Assembly (NCBI RefSeq): GCF_022809715.1
Contig: NZ_CP094459.1
Span: 372,001 to 436,000, forward strand
Direction of reading: 5' to 3'
From: Burkholderia pyrrocinia
GTDB lineage: Bacteria > Pseudomonadota > Gammaproteobacteria > Burkholderiales > Burkholderiaceae
DNA: 64,000 bases
The position numbers were made by a program, and so were the translations under genes. Of this stretch, positions 10,043-22,900 are shown piece after piece (within the stretch, counting starts at the first letter, position 1; every line of letters starts with the position of its first letter). A model generated the notes under the pieces. The model was not told where the DNA came from. It searched no databases and worked only from the letters and a program-made list of their open reading frames with translations.

Positions 10043-10173
10043 CCGAATTCCGGTGGCCCGGGCGAAGCATGCCCACCCACTGTCGGCCGCGCCGTCTCCC
10101 GTCGGGAGCGGGATCGACGGCAACAACAAAACGGTTCAACGGCCCTCCAGGCCCCCTTTACGACGGTGTCCCC

Positions 10174-14877
<4,704 letters not shown>

Positions 14878-14962
14878 GCGACGAACGACATAGCGAATGC
14901 CGCGCGCGCATGATTGCCGCGCGCGGCTCCCCCACCCGATACACCGAACAGAAGAGCACCTT

Positions 14963-16429
14963 ATGGGCAAGGCAACCGGTTTTCTGGAGTTCGAACGCCG
15001 CCACGAGGCGTACGAAGCACCGCTCACGCGCGTGAAGCACTACAAGGAATTCGTCGCGGCACTGACCGACGCGGACGCGAAGGTCCAGGGCGCGCGCTGC
15101 ATGGATTGCGGCATCCCGTTCTGCAACAACGGCTGCCCGGTCAACAACATCATCCCGGACTTCAACGATCTCGTTTACCGCCAGGACTGGCAGCAGGCGA
15201 TCGAAGTCCTGCACTCGACCAACAACTTCCCGGAATTCACGGGCCGCATCTGCCCGGCGCCGTGCGAGGCCGCGTGTACGCTCGGGATCAACGAAGACCC
15301 GGTCGGCATCAAGTCGATCGAGCACGCGATCATCGACAAGGCCTGGGCGGAAGGCTGGGTGAAGCCTGAGCCGGCTGCGCACAAGACGGGCAAGAAGGTT
15401 GCCGTCGTCGGCTCGGGCCCTGCGGGCCTCGCCGCCGCGCAGCAGCTCGCGCGCGCGGGCCACGACGTGACGGTGTTCGAGAAGAACGACCGTGTCGGCG
15501 GCCTGCTGCGCTACGGGATTCCCGATTTCAAGCTCGAGAAGTGGCTGATCGACCGCCGCATGCGCCAGATGGAAGCGGAAGGCGTGACGTTCCGCACCAG
15601 CGTGTTCATCGGCAAGGATCCGCTGCCCGAGTCGATCGGCAGCCTCGCGAAGGAAACCATTTCGCCGGACACGCTGAAGGAAGAATTCGACGCGGTCGTG
15701 ATCGCCGGCGGTTCGGAAACGCCGCGCGACCTGCCGGTGCCGGGCCGCGAGCTCGCGGGCGTTCATTTCGCGATGGACTTCCTGCCGCAGCAGAACCGCG
15801 TGAACGCGGGCGACAAGCTCGTCGACCAGCTGCTCGCGAAGGGCAAGCACGTGATCGTGATCGGCGGTGGCGATACGGGTTCGGACTGCGTCGGCACGTC
15901 GAACCGTCACGGTGCGAAGCAGGTCACGCAGTTCGAACTGCTGCCGCAGCCGCCGGAAGAGGAAAACAAGCCGCTCGTGTGGCCGTACTGGCCGATCAAG
16001 CTGCGCACGTCGTCGTCGCACGAGGAAGGCTGCGAGCGCGACTGGGCGGTCGCGACGAAGCGTCTCGAAGGCAAGAACGGCAAGGTCGAGAAGCTGATCG
16101 CGGTGCGCGTCGAGTGGAAGGACGGCAAGATGCAGGAAGTGCCGGGCTCCGAGTTCGAGATGAAGGCCGATCTCGTGTTGCTCGCGATGGGCTTCACGCA
16201 GCCGGCAGCGCCCGTGCTCGACGCGTTCGGCGTCGCGAAGGACGCGCGCGGCAATGCGCGTGCGGCGACCGAAGGCGATCGCTCGTACTACACGTCGGTC
16301 GACAAGGTGTTCGCGGCAGGCGACATGCGTCGCGGCCAGTCGCTGGTGGTGTGGGCGATCCGCGAAGGCCGCCAGTGCGCGCGCTCGGTCGATGCGTACC
16401 TGATGGGGCATTCGGAACTGCCGCGCTGA
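14963..16429 (+). CDS. gltD: glutamate synthase (NADPH) small subunit GltD
   Basis: Flavoprotein subunit that passes electrons from NADPH to GltB. The 488-residue protein has two N-terminal 4Fe-4S cysteine clusters (Cys46, Cys49, Cys54, Cys58 and Cys97, Cys101, Cys105), a FAD-binding GSGPAG motif (150-155) and a second nucleotide motif GGGDTGSD near residue 300 for NADPH. The ATG at 14963 gives the family N-terminus ([10 protein letters not shown]). The gap after gltB carries no terminator, so the genes form one operon ended by the strong terminator at 16461-16491. Confidence 0.97.
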   Translation: MGKATGFLEFERRHEAYEAPLTRVKHYKEFVAALTDADAKVQGARCMDCGIPFCNNGCPVNNIIPDFNDLVYRQDWQQAIEVLHSTNNFPEFTGRICPAPCEAACTLGINEDPVGIKSIEHAIIDKAWAEGWVKPEPAAHKTGKKVAVVGSGPAGLAAAQQLARAGHDVTVFEKNDRVGGLLRYGIPDFKLEKWLIDRRMRQMEAEGVTFRTSVFIGKDPLPESIGSLAKETISPDTLKEEFDAVVIAGGSETPRDLPVPGRELAGVHFAMDFLPQQNRVNAGDKLVDQLLAKGKHVIVIGGGDTGSDCVGTSNRHGAKQVTQFELLPQPPEEENKPLVWPYWPIKLRTSSSHEEGCERDWAVATKRLEGKNGKVEKLIAVRVEWKDGKMQEVPGSEFEMKADLVLLAMGFTQPAAPVLDAFGVAKDARGNARAATEGDRSYYTSVDKVFAAGDMRRGQSLVVWAIREGRQCARSVDAYLMGHSELPR

Positions 16430-16460
16430 GCTGAATACCGCGAGCGGGTTTCGACGAGAG

Positions 16461-16491
16461 CCGGGCGTCCGAAAGGGCGCCCGGTTTTTTT
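16461..16491 (+). terminator. rho-independent terminator after gltD
   Basis: CCGGGCGTCC (16461-16470) and GGGCGCCCGG (16475-16484) form a ten-pair stem (one G-T pair) closed by a GAAA tetraloop and followed by seven T. Confidence 0.92.
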
Positions 16492-16553
16492 GTGGGGCCG
16501 GCGGGCGGCGATGGACCGACCGCATGCGGTTCGATGCCGGCCGGCGAGCGACG

Positions 16554-16925
16554 TCATTGCATCGGCGCTGCCGGGTTGAGCGGAAACATTTGAATCTTCC
16601 CGAAGCCCGTGACGCGATGCTCGCAATCGATCGTAGCCATGTAGCTTGCTTCGCGCGACTTCAGATCGAATGCCCACCAGCCGAGCTTGTCGGCATGGTA
16701 GCGGGGTGTGCCGGCGAATTCGATTGCGTCCGGATCGATGCCGTGCACTTTGACGAACGTGAGAATTTTCGCCTCGAGTTCCGCGACGGAGGCGTCGGGA
16801 CAATAGCCGTCGTCCCGCTCGTATCTGGCAATCCCGACGACGAGGAACAACACGACGAGCGCGATGGCTGAAGCGCCGAGAATCAGTACGAGACGAATGG
16901 CGTGGCGAGTGAAGGTCGAGATCAT
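16554..16925 (-). CDS. small single-pass membrane protein of unknown function
   Basis: I do not recognise the family. The 123-residue product has a short basic N-terminus, one strongly hydrophobic segment (about residues 10-31, LVLILGASAIALVVLFLVV) and a soluble, probably periplasmic domain with two Cys (in GYCPD and IDCEH) that could form a disulfide. The domain contains DKLGWWAFDLKSREASYMATIDCEH. The frame continues upstream of the chosen ATG, but that extension is Arg/Pro-rich and looks non-coding. It is convergent to gltD and isolated. The base composition looks slightly less GC-rich than its neighbours. Confidence 0.6.
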   Translation of the reverse strand: MISTFTRHAIRLVLILGASAIALVVLFLVVGIARYERDDGYCPDASVAELEAKILTFVKVHGIDPDAIEFAGTPRYHADKLGWWAFDLKSREASYMATIDCEHRVTGFGKIQMFPLNPAAPMQ

Positions 16926-17279
16926 GAGCGCGTCCGGAGATTGTTCTGGTCGGTGAAGTTGAATCCCCCTCGCACCCCGTTTCGGCGATCCGGAACGGTG
17001 TCCGGGTCTGGTGTCGGACGAGCGGCATCCGAAAGATATTTCGACGTCCGGATTTTCCAGCCGAGTGAGCGAACCTGCTGCCAAGTTCGGTTGTATGGTC
17101 GCGCCGACAACACGCAATTTCGCGAAGCGTCGTCTAACCTGATGACATCCAGCCGCGATTTTTCGACATCTCATATCCTTTCGTTTTGTAATAATCCTTG
17201 AAAACTGTCATATCATGTCGCCCCTCGGGCCGCGTTCGCGGTGGTCGCATGTGACTGACCCTATTTACAAGGACTCTGG
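16926..17279. other. 354-base intergenic region upstream of the alanine symporter gene
   Basis: Divergent region between the small membrane protein gene and the AGCS symporter gene. The last 100 bases are AT-rich and contain a weak promoter candidate, TTGTAA (17186-17191) with TCATAT (17208-17213, 16-base spacer) or TATCAT (17211-17216, 19-base spacer). I saw no convincing small gene, hairpin or operator. Confidence 0.4.
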
Positions 17280-18770
17280 ATGGAAGCATTCGTGCATGGG
17301 CTGATCGACGCCGTCAACGGCGTGTTGTGGAACTACGTGCTGATTGCGCTGCTGCTCGGTGCCGGTGCGTGGTTCACGGTGCGGTTCCGGATGATCCAGC
17401 TGAAGGCGCTGTTCCTCAGCATGAAACTGGTCGGCAGCAAGGGCGAGCCGGGCAGCATCTCGTCGTTCCAGGCGTTCGCGACCGGGCTCGCGAGCCGCGT
17501 CGGCACCGGCAACATCGCCGGCGTCGCGGTCGCGCTGACGGTCGGCGGGCCGGGGGCGATCTTCTGGATGTGGATGACGGCGCTGGTCGGGATGTCGTCC
17601 GCGTTCGTCGAGGCGACGCTCGCGCAGATCTTCAAGGTGTCGCACCCGGACGGCAGCTATCGCGGCGGCCCCGCTTACTACATCCAGACCGGCCTGCGTT
17701 CGCGCGGCTTCGGCGTGCTGTTCTCGCTGTCGCTGATCCTCGCGTTCGGCTTCGTGTTCAACGCGGTGCAGGCCAATGCGATCGCCGATGCGTTCCATAC
17801 GTCGTTCGGCTGGAGCCGCGAGACGGTCGGCCTCGGTCTCGTGCTGCTGAGCGCGCCGATCATCTTCGGCGGCATCCGCCGCATCGCGACGGTCGCGCAG
17901 GTGATCGTGCCGCTGATGGCGATCGGCTATCTCGGGCTCGCGGTCTACGCGGTCGCGACGCACATCGCATTGGTGCCGGACGTGATCGCGCTGATCGTGA
18001 AGAGCGCATTCGGCCTCGAGCAGGCGGCGGGCGGCCTGACGGGCTATGCGGTCAGCCAGGCGATCGCGATCGGCGTGAAGCGCGGGCTGTTCTCGAACGA
18101 AGCAGGGATGGGCAGCGCGCCGAACGCGGCCGCGACCGCGAGCACGCGGCACCCCGTCACGCAGGGGCTGATCCAGATGCTCGGCGTGTTCGTCGACACG
18201 ATCGTGATCTGCAGCGCGACCGCGTTCGTGATCCTGCTGTCGGGCCAGTACGAGCTCGGCACCGGCATGGAAGGCGCGGCGCTCACGCAGCGCGCGATCT
18301 CGAGCCACGTCGGCGACTGGGGCGGCATCTACATGGCCGTCGCGATCTTCTTCCTCGCGTTCTCGTCGGTGATCGGCAACTACGCGTATGCGGAAGGCAA
18401 CGTCGAATTCATCACGAAGCGGCGCGGCGTGCTGCCGCTGTTTCGCGTCGCGGTGCTCGGGATGGTGATGTTCGGCAGCGTCGGGCAACTGCCGCTCGTG
18501 TGGGCGATGGCCGATACGAGCATGGGGCTGATGGCGATCGTCAACCTGATCGCGATCCTCGCGCTCGGCAAGTATGCGCACGCCGCGTGGGCCGACTATC
18601 GCCGCCAGCGCGCGGCAGGTATCGCCGATCCGGTGTTCACGCGCAACACGATCCCGGAACTCGCGCGCGTGCTGCCGGCCGACGTGTGGGGCGAGCACGG
18701 TCCGCTGCCGCAGCGTCCGGTTTCGGCCGAAGCGGCGAGCGCGCCGCGTGCCGCGGTGAGCGAGTCATGA
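17280..18770 (+). CDS. alanine/glycine:cation symporter (AGCS family)
   Basis: Sodium- or proton-coupled uptake of alanine or glycine at the inner membrane. The 496-residue protein has about ten to eleven transmembrane segments and the AGCS signature region GTGNIAGVAVALTVGGPGA (near residues 75-95) and FSNEAGMGSAPNAAATA further on. Length is typical of the family (AlsT/DagA/CycA-like AGCS). The stop overlaps the start of the downstream RNA-ligase homologue. A D-amino-acid dehydrogenase lies nearby on the other strand, which fits alanine metabolism, though there is no shared transcript. Confidence 0.9.
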   Translation: MEAFVHGLIDAVNGVLWNYVLIALLLGAGAWFTVRFRMIQLKALFLSMKLVGSKGEPGSISSFQAFATGLASRVGTGNIAGVAVALTVGGPGAIFWMWMTALVGMSSAFVEATLAQIFKVSHPDGSYRGGPAYYIQTGLRSRGFGVLFSLSLILAFGFVFNAVQANAIADAFHTSFGWSRETVGLGLVLLSAPIIFGGIRRIATVAQVIVPLMAIGYLGLAVYAVATHIALVPDVIALIVKSAFGLEQAAGGLTGYAVSQAIAIGVKRGLFSNEAGMGSAPNAAATASTRHPVTQGLIQMLGVFVDTIVICSATAFVILLSGQYELGTGMEGAALTQRAISSHVGDWGGIYMAVAIFFLAFSSVIGNYAYAEGNVEFITKRRGVLPLFRVAVLGMVMFGSVGQLPLVWAMADTSMGLMAIVNLIAILALGKYAHAAWADYRRQRAAGIADPVFTRNTIPELARVLPADVWGEHGPLPQRPVSAEAASAPRAAVSES

Positions 18771-19333
18771 ACGGCGACCGGCTCCGTGCGTTCGTCGCGC
18801 TGATGCCCGATGCGGCGTCGCGCGACGCCCTGCACGCGTTGCCGGTCACCCGCGGTGCGCGGCGCACGCTGCCCGCGCAACTGCACCTGACGCTCGCGTT
18901 CATCGGCGCGATCGAACGGGAACGGTGCGACGCGCTGGCCGCGCACCTGCCCGCGCTCGCAGCCGCGCATGCGCTGCCGCTGCTGCCGGTCGAGCGGATC
19001 GCGTGGTGGCCGAGCTTGCCGCGCGCGAGGCTGATCGTCGCGGAACTCGAGGCCGATCCGGCCTGCGTCGCGCTGAATGCCGGGCTGGCGGCGCTGCTGG
19101 CTGAACTCGGCGTGCCGGTCGACCGGCGGCCGTTCAGGCCGCACGTGACGCTCGCGCGGCTGCCGCGTGACGCGGTCGGACAGCCCGCGCACGGCGGCGC
19201 GCCCGGGCGGCCGGTCGTGCTGCGCATCGAAGCGCTGACGCTGTTCGAAAGCCGGCTGTCGCACGAGGGTGTGTCGCATCGGCCGATCGTATCGGCGCCG
19301 ATCGCATGGGCGGACGGCCGGGCGGTGCGGTGA
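18767..19333 (+). CDS. thpR: RNA 2',3'-cyclic phosphodiesterase / 2'-5' RNA ligase homologue
   Basis: Member of the 2H phosphoesterase superfamily. Both catalytic H-x-T motifs are visible: HLT (residues 40-42) and HVT (126-128), each followed by a hydrophobic residue as in ThpR. The 188-residue length is normal. Bacterial members open 2',3'-cyclic phosphate ends and can join 2'-5' linked RNA; the physiological substrate is not known. The ATG lies in the stop codon of the symporter gene (ATGA), so translation is coupled, although no functional link is apparent. Confidence 0.85.
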   Translation: MNGDRLRAFVALMPDAASRDALHALPVTRGARRTLPAQLHLTLAFIGAIERERCDALAAHLPALAAAHALPLLPVERIAWWPSLPRARLIVAELEADPACVALNAGLAALLAELGVPVDRRPFRPHVTLARLPRDAVGQPAHGGAPGRPVVLRIEALTLFESRLSHEGVSHRPIVSAPIAWADGRAVR

Positions 19334-19411
19334 GCGGTGCTCGCGATGCATGGCGATGGCTGCGCGTATCGCGCCAGCGCATCGCGTCGACGGTGTCGCC
19401 CGGCGCCGAGC

Positions 19412-20695
19412 CTACCGGCCGTAGCGCGCGAGCGTCAGGCCCGACAGGTCGATCTCCGGCTCGCGTCCGGTGACGAGATCCGCGACCACCTTGCCCGAAC
19501 CCATCGACATCGCCCAGCCCGTCGAGCCGTGGCCGACGTTGAGCCAGAGCCCGTCGATCCCGCTCGCGCCGAGCAGCGGCGGCCCGTCGGGCGTCATTGG
19601 CCGGCGGCCGACCCAGAAACGCGCCGATGCGCGATCGGCCGCGTGCGGGAACCAGTCGTCGAGCACCTTCATCAGCGTATCGAGCGCCTGCTGCCGCAGC
19701 GCCGCGTGCCGGTTGCCGAGCTCCGCGGTGCCCGCGACGCGCAGCGTCGGGCCGAAGCGCGTGATCGCCGTCTTCAGCGATTCGTCCATCAGCGCGGCGT
19801 GCGGCGCCTTTTCATCGTCGACGACCGCGAGCGTCGCCGAGTAGCCTTTCACCGGATACAGCGGCACGTCGATGCCGTGCGGCCGCAGCAGGCCGGCGCT
19901 GTCGACGCCGAGCGCGACGACGATCGCGTCGGCGGCGAGCGGGGCATCACTTCGTGCGGCGGCGCCTTCGTCCAGTGAATCGATCCTCACGCCGCGCACG
20001 CTGTTGCCCGCGACGTCGAGCGCGCGGATCGCGGTGCGAAAGCGGAACGTGACGCCATTCGCTTCGCACAGCGCGCGCAGTTCGCGCGTGAAGCGTGCGC
20101 AGTCGCCGGCTTCGTCGTCGGGCAGGTAGATGCCGCCGACGGGCGCCTGCCGTGCCCAGCGCAGGCCCGGCTCGATCGCCGTGCAGCCGGCCGCGTCGAG
20201 TTCGCGAAACGCGATGCCGGCATCGCGCAGCACCTTCAGCGCGGGCTGCATCATCTCGACGTCGAATGCGCCGCGCAACAGTTGCAGGTAGCCGCGACTC
20301 GCGCCGTAGTCGAACGGATAACGGTCGCGAAACGCATGCAGGCACGCGCGGCTGTAATACGCGATGCGCTGCATGCGCTGCTTGTTCACGCGGAACCGCT
20401 CGAACTCGCATTCGCGCAGCCAGCGCGCGATCCAGCGCCACTGCGCGGCGTCGAGCGTCGGCCGGAAGATCAGCGGCGAAGCGGGCTTGAACAGGTACTT
20501 GAGGATCTTGCCGGGCATTCCCGGCGCGGCCCACGGCGTCACGTAGCCGGGCGCGATCACGCCCGCGTTGCCGAGGCTCGTCGCCTGTGCGACGTCGGCC
20601 TCGCGTTCGATCACGGTGACGTCGCAGCCTGCTTCGCGCAGGTGCCACGCGGTGGTGACGCCGATCACGCCGGCGCCGAGAACGATCACGTGCAT
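19412..20695 (-). CDS. dadA: D-amino acid dehydrogenase (DadA-type FAD oxidoreductase)
   Basis: Oxidatively deaminates D-amino acids such as D-alanine to 2-oxo acids and ammonia, feeding electrons to the respiratory chain from the inner membrane surface. The 427-residue protein opens with the FAD-binding GAGVIG (7-12), has the LGNAGVIAPGYVTPWAAPG segment characteristic of DadA, and ends with the GHGSTGWAMSMGSGKVVADL FAD-binding tail. Burkholderia genomes usually carry more than one DadA paralogue, so this may not be the dadX-linked catabolic copy. It lies 25 bases downstream of the MFS gene and is probably co-transcribed with it. Confidence 0.88.
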   Translation of the reverse strand: MHVIVLGAGVIGVTTAWHLREAGCDVTVIEREADVAQATSLGNAGVIAPGYVTPWAAPGMPGKILKYLFKPASPLIFRPTLDAAQWRWIARWLRECEFERFRVNKQRMQRIAYYSRACLHAFRDRYPFDYGASRGYLQLLRGAFDVEMMQPALKVLRDAGIAFRELDAAGCTAIEPGLRWARQAPVGGIYLPDDEAGDCARFTRELRALCEANGVTFRFRTAIRALDVAGNSVRGVRIDSLDEGAAARSDAPLAADAIVVALGVDSAGLLRPHGIDVPLYPVKGYSATLAVVDDEKAPHAALMDESLKTAITRFGPTLRVAGTAELGNRHAALRQQALDTLMKVLDDWFPHAADRASARFWVGRRPMTPDGPPLLGASGIDGLWLNVGHGSTGWAMSMGSGKVVADLVTGREPEIDLSGLTLARYGR

Positions 20696-20720
20696 GCGGT
20701 TTCCGGAACGAAGAGGGCGC

Positions 20721-21983
20721 TCACGACGCGACGGCCGGATCGTCGACGAGCGACTTGCCGCGCGTTTCCGGCAGCACGAGCGCGGCGACGATCACGAGCA
20801 GGTAGCCGCCGCCCGCGACGAGGCCGATCGCCTTCACGAGCGACATCGATTGCGACAGCGAGCCGACGAGGATCGGGAAGAACGAGCCGAGCCCGCGGCC
20901 GAGGTTGTAGCAGAAGCCCTGGCCCGAGCCGCGGATCGCACCCGGATACAGCTCCGACAGATACGCGCCGACGCCCGCGAAGATCCCCTGCACGACGATG
21001 CCGAGCGGGAAGCCGAGCAGCAGCATCGCGGTATCGGTGATCGGCAGCATCGTGTACGCCATGCCGAGCGAGAACGAGCCGATCGCGAACAGGATGAACG
21101 ACGCGCGGCGGCCGAGCCGGTCGGACAGGATCGCGCCGACTACGTAGCCGACGAACGAGCCGACGATCAGCACGACGAGATAACCGCTCGTGTTGAACAC
21201 GGACAGGTGGCGGACGGTTTTCAGGTAGGTGGGCAGCCACGTCGTGATCGCGTAGTAGCCGCCGAGCATCCCGGTGCACAGCGCGCTGCCGAACAGCGTC
21301 GCGCGCAGGTGCGGCGGCGAGAAGATCTCGAGGAAGTGGCCCGACACGCGGCCTTCGTCGCGGGCGCGGCGCGTGGCCGTGTAGATGTCGGGATCGCTGA
21401 CGTTGCGGCGGATGTACAGGATCCACAGCGCGGGCACGATGCCGATCCAGAAGCACGCGCGCCACGCGACCTGCTCGGGCAGCAGCGCGAAGAACGCCCA
21501 GTACAGGATCGCGGCCGCGGCCCAGCCGAACGACCAGCTGCTTTGCACGGTGCCGACGGCCTTCGCGCGATGCTCGGGCGAGCGGATCGTCTCGGCCATC
21601 ATGATCGTCACGACCGACCATTCGCCGCCGAAACCGAAGCCCTGCAGCGTGCGCGTCGCGAGCAGCTGCCAGAACGAATGCGTGAAACCGGACAGGCACG
21701 TGAACAGCGCGAACGTCGCGATCGTCCACTGCAACACGCGCACGCGGCCGTAGCGGTCGGCGAGGATGCCGGCGGCCCAGCCGCCGACTGCCGACGAGAT
21801 CAGCGAACTCGTCGCGATCATCCCGGCCTCGCTCTTCGTCATTCCCCACGTGGCGATCAGCGTCGGGATCAGGAACGAGTAGATCATGAAGTCGAACGCA
21901 TCGACCGCGTAGCCGCCGAATCCGGCGTACAGCGTCTTGCGCTCGCGCGACGACAATTCGTTGAACCACTGGAATGCCTGCAT
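20721..21983 (-). CDS. MFS transporter (sialate/aromatic-acid:H+ symporter type)
   Basis: Twelve-helix secondary transporter of the inner membrane, 420 residues. The motif GWAAGILADRYGRVRVLQW between helices 2 and 3 is the MFS loop signature, repeated in degenerate form as GAILSDRLGRRA in the second half. FGGEWSVVTIMMAE in helix 4 is typical of the metabolite:H+ symporter group (NanT/ShiA-like). The substrate is not evident; co-location with dadA hints at an amino or organic acid. The ATG at 21983 follows a GAGGGGG ribosome site; a second in-frame ATG at 22019 lies before a run of TCTCG repeats. Confidence 0.85.
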   Translation of the reverse strand: MQAFQWFNELSSRERKTLYAGFGGYAVDAFDFMIYSFLIPTLIATWGMTKSEAGMIATSSLISSAVGGWAAGILADRYGRVRVLQWTIATFALFTCLSGFTHSFWQLLATRTLQGFGFGGEWSVVTIMMAETIRSPEHRAKAVGTVQSSWSFGWAAAAILYWAFFALLPEQVAWRACFWIGIVPALWILYIRRNVSDPDIYTATRRARDEGRVSGHFLEIFSPPHLRATLFGSALCTGMLGGYYAITTWLPTYLKTVRHLSVFNTSGYLVVLIVGSFVGYVVGAILSDRLGRRASFILFAIGSFSLGMAYTMLPITDTAMLLLGFPLGIVVQGIFAGVGAYLSELYPGAIRGSGQGFCYNLGRGLGSFFPILVGSLSQSMSLVKAIGLVAGGGYLLVIVAALVLPETRGKSLVDDPAVAS

Positions 21984-21996
21984 GCTTGCCGCCCCC

Positions 21997-22016
21997 TCTC
22001 GTCTCGTCTCGTCTCG
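21997..22016. repeat. TCTCG pentanucleotide repeat, four units, before the MFS start codon
   Basis: Four perfect TCTCG units lie directly upstream of the MFS ribosome site and between its two possible start codons. On the coding strand this reads as CGAGA repeats. Confidence 0.8.
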
Positions 22017-22123
22017 CACTGCCGCGTGGCGGTTATTTTACGGTCGCGATGCGGCCGGCCAAAAAGGCCGATGCAGGTTCGTGCGGGAAAGCGGGTAGAC
22101 GGGAAGGAGGGGGCGATGCCGCT

Positions 22124-22900
22124 TCAGAGCGTCAGGCCGCCGTCGACGTGGATGACCTGGCCGGTGATCTGCCGCGCCGCGTCCGACAGCAGGAACGCGA
22201 TCAATGCAGCGACGTCGTCGGGTTCGGCGATCCGGCCGAGCGGTGTCGCCTGTTCGGCCTGCGCCCACGCGGCGGCGTTGCCGGCGCTCGGCCCGTGGTC
22301 CTTGCGCGTGAAGCCGGGCGCGACCGCGTTGACGGTGATGCCGCGCGCGGCGAATTCGGCGGCCGCGGTGCGCACCAGCGACTCGAGCGCGGCTTTCGCG
22401 GCGGCGGTGGCCGCGAACGGCGCATCGGCGCGGTAGCGGTGCGCGACGAACGAACTGAGCGCGACGATCCGCGGCGCGGCCGACGCTTCGAGCAGCGGCC
22501 GCGCGCGGCCCGCGAGCGCGGAGAACGCGCCGGGCATCGCCGCGAAGGCGGACGCGAGCGCATCCGCGGAAAGATCGGAAAAGGCCTGCCGCGCGGCGAA
22601 GCCGGCGTTCGCGACGAGCTGGTCGAGCCCGCCGAAGCGCGCGGCGGTTGCATCGACGAGCGTGGCCGCGACGCCCGGCGCGGCGAGATCGCCGGTGAGC
22701 GTGATGCATTGCGCGCCGGCCGCCGTGCAGGCGCGCTCGACTTCGGCGAGCCGGGCCCGCGCCGCATCGTCCGCGCCGCGCGCGTGCAGCGCCAGCGCGA
22801 TGCCGGGCGCCGCGAGCCGCCGCGCGAGCGCCGCGCCGATCCCCGAGCCTGCGCCGGTGATCAGCGCGATCCGCACGATGTGCGCGGCGCGTGCGCTCAC
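22124..22900 (-). CDS. short-chain dehydrogenase/reductase family protein lacking the catalytic Tyr
   Basis: A 258-residue Rossmann-fold SDR with the cofactor motif TGAGSGIG (15-22), NAG (98-100), and the SS motif (149-150). The usual YxxxK is absent: the segment reads PFAATAAAKAALESL, so the position is Phe162 or Thr165 depending on alignment, with Lys169 kept. The terminal IHVDGGLTL is standard. The start is a GTG whose GTGA overlaps the stop of the ABC transporter gene, so the two are coupled. It may bind NAD(P) without ordinary reductase activity; substrate unknown. Confidence 0.82.
   Translation of the reverse strand: MSARAAHIVRIALITGAGSGIGAALARRLAAPGIALALHARGADDAARARLAEVERACTAAGAQCITLTGDLAAPGVAATLVDATAARFGGLDQLVANAGFAARQAFSDLSADALASAFAAMPGAFSALAGRARPLLEASAAPRIVALSSFVAHRYRADAPFAATAAAKAALESLVRTAAAEFAARGITVNAVAPGFTRKDHGPSAGNAAAWAQAEQATPLGRIAEPDDVAALIAFLLSDAARQITGQVIHVDGGLTL

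Noticed and set aside
16902..17201. Plus-strand frame of about 100 codons in the gap before the symporter
   Set aside because: No ribosome site, no motif, and it overlaps the divergent gene.
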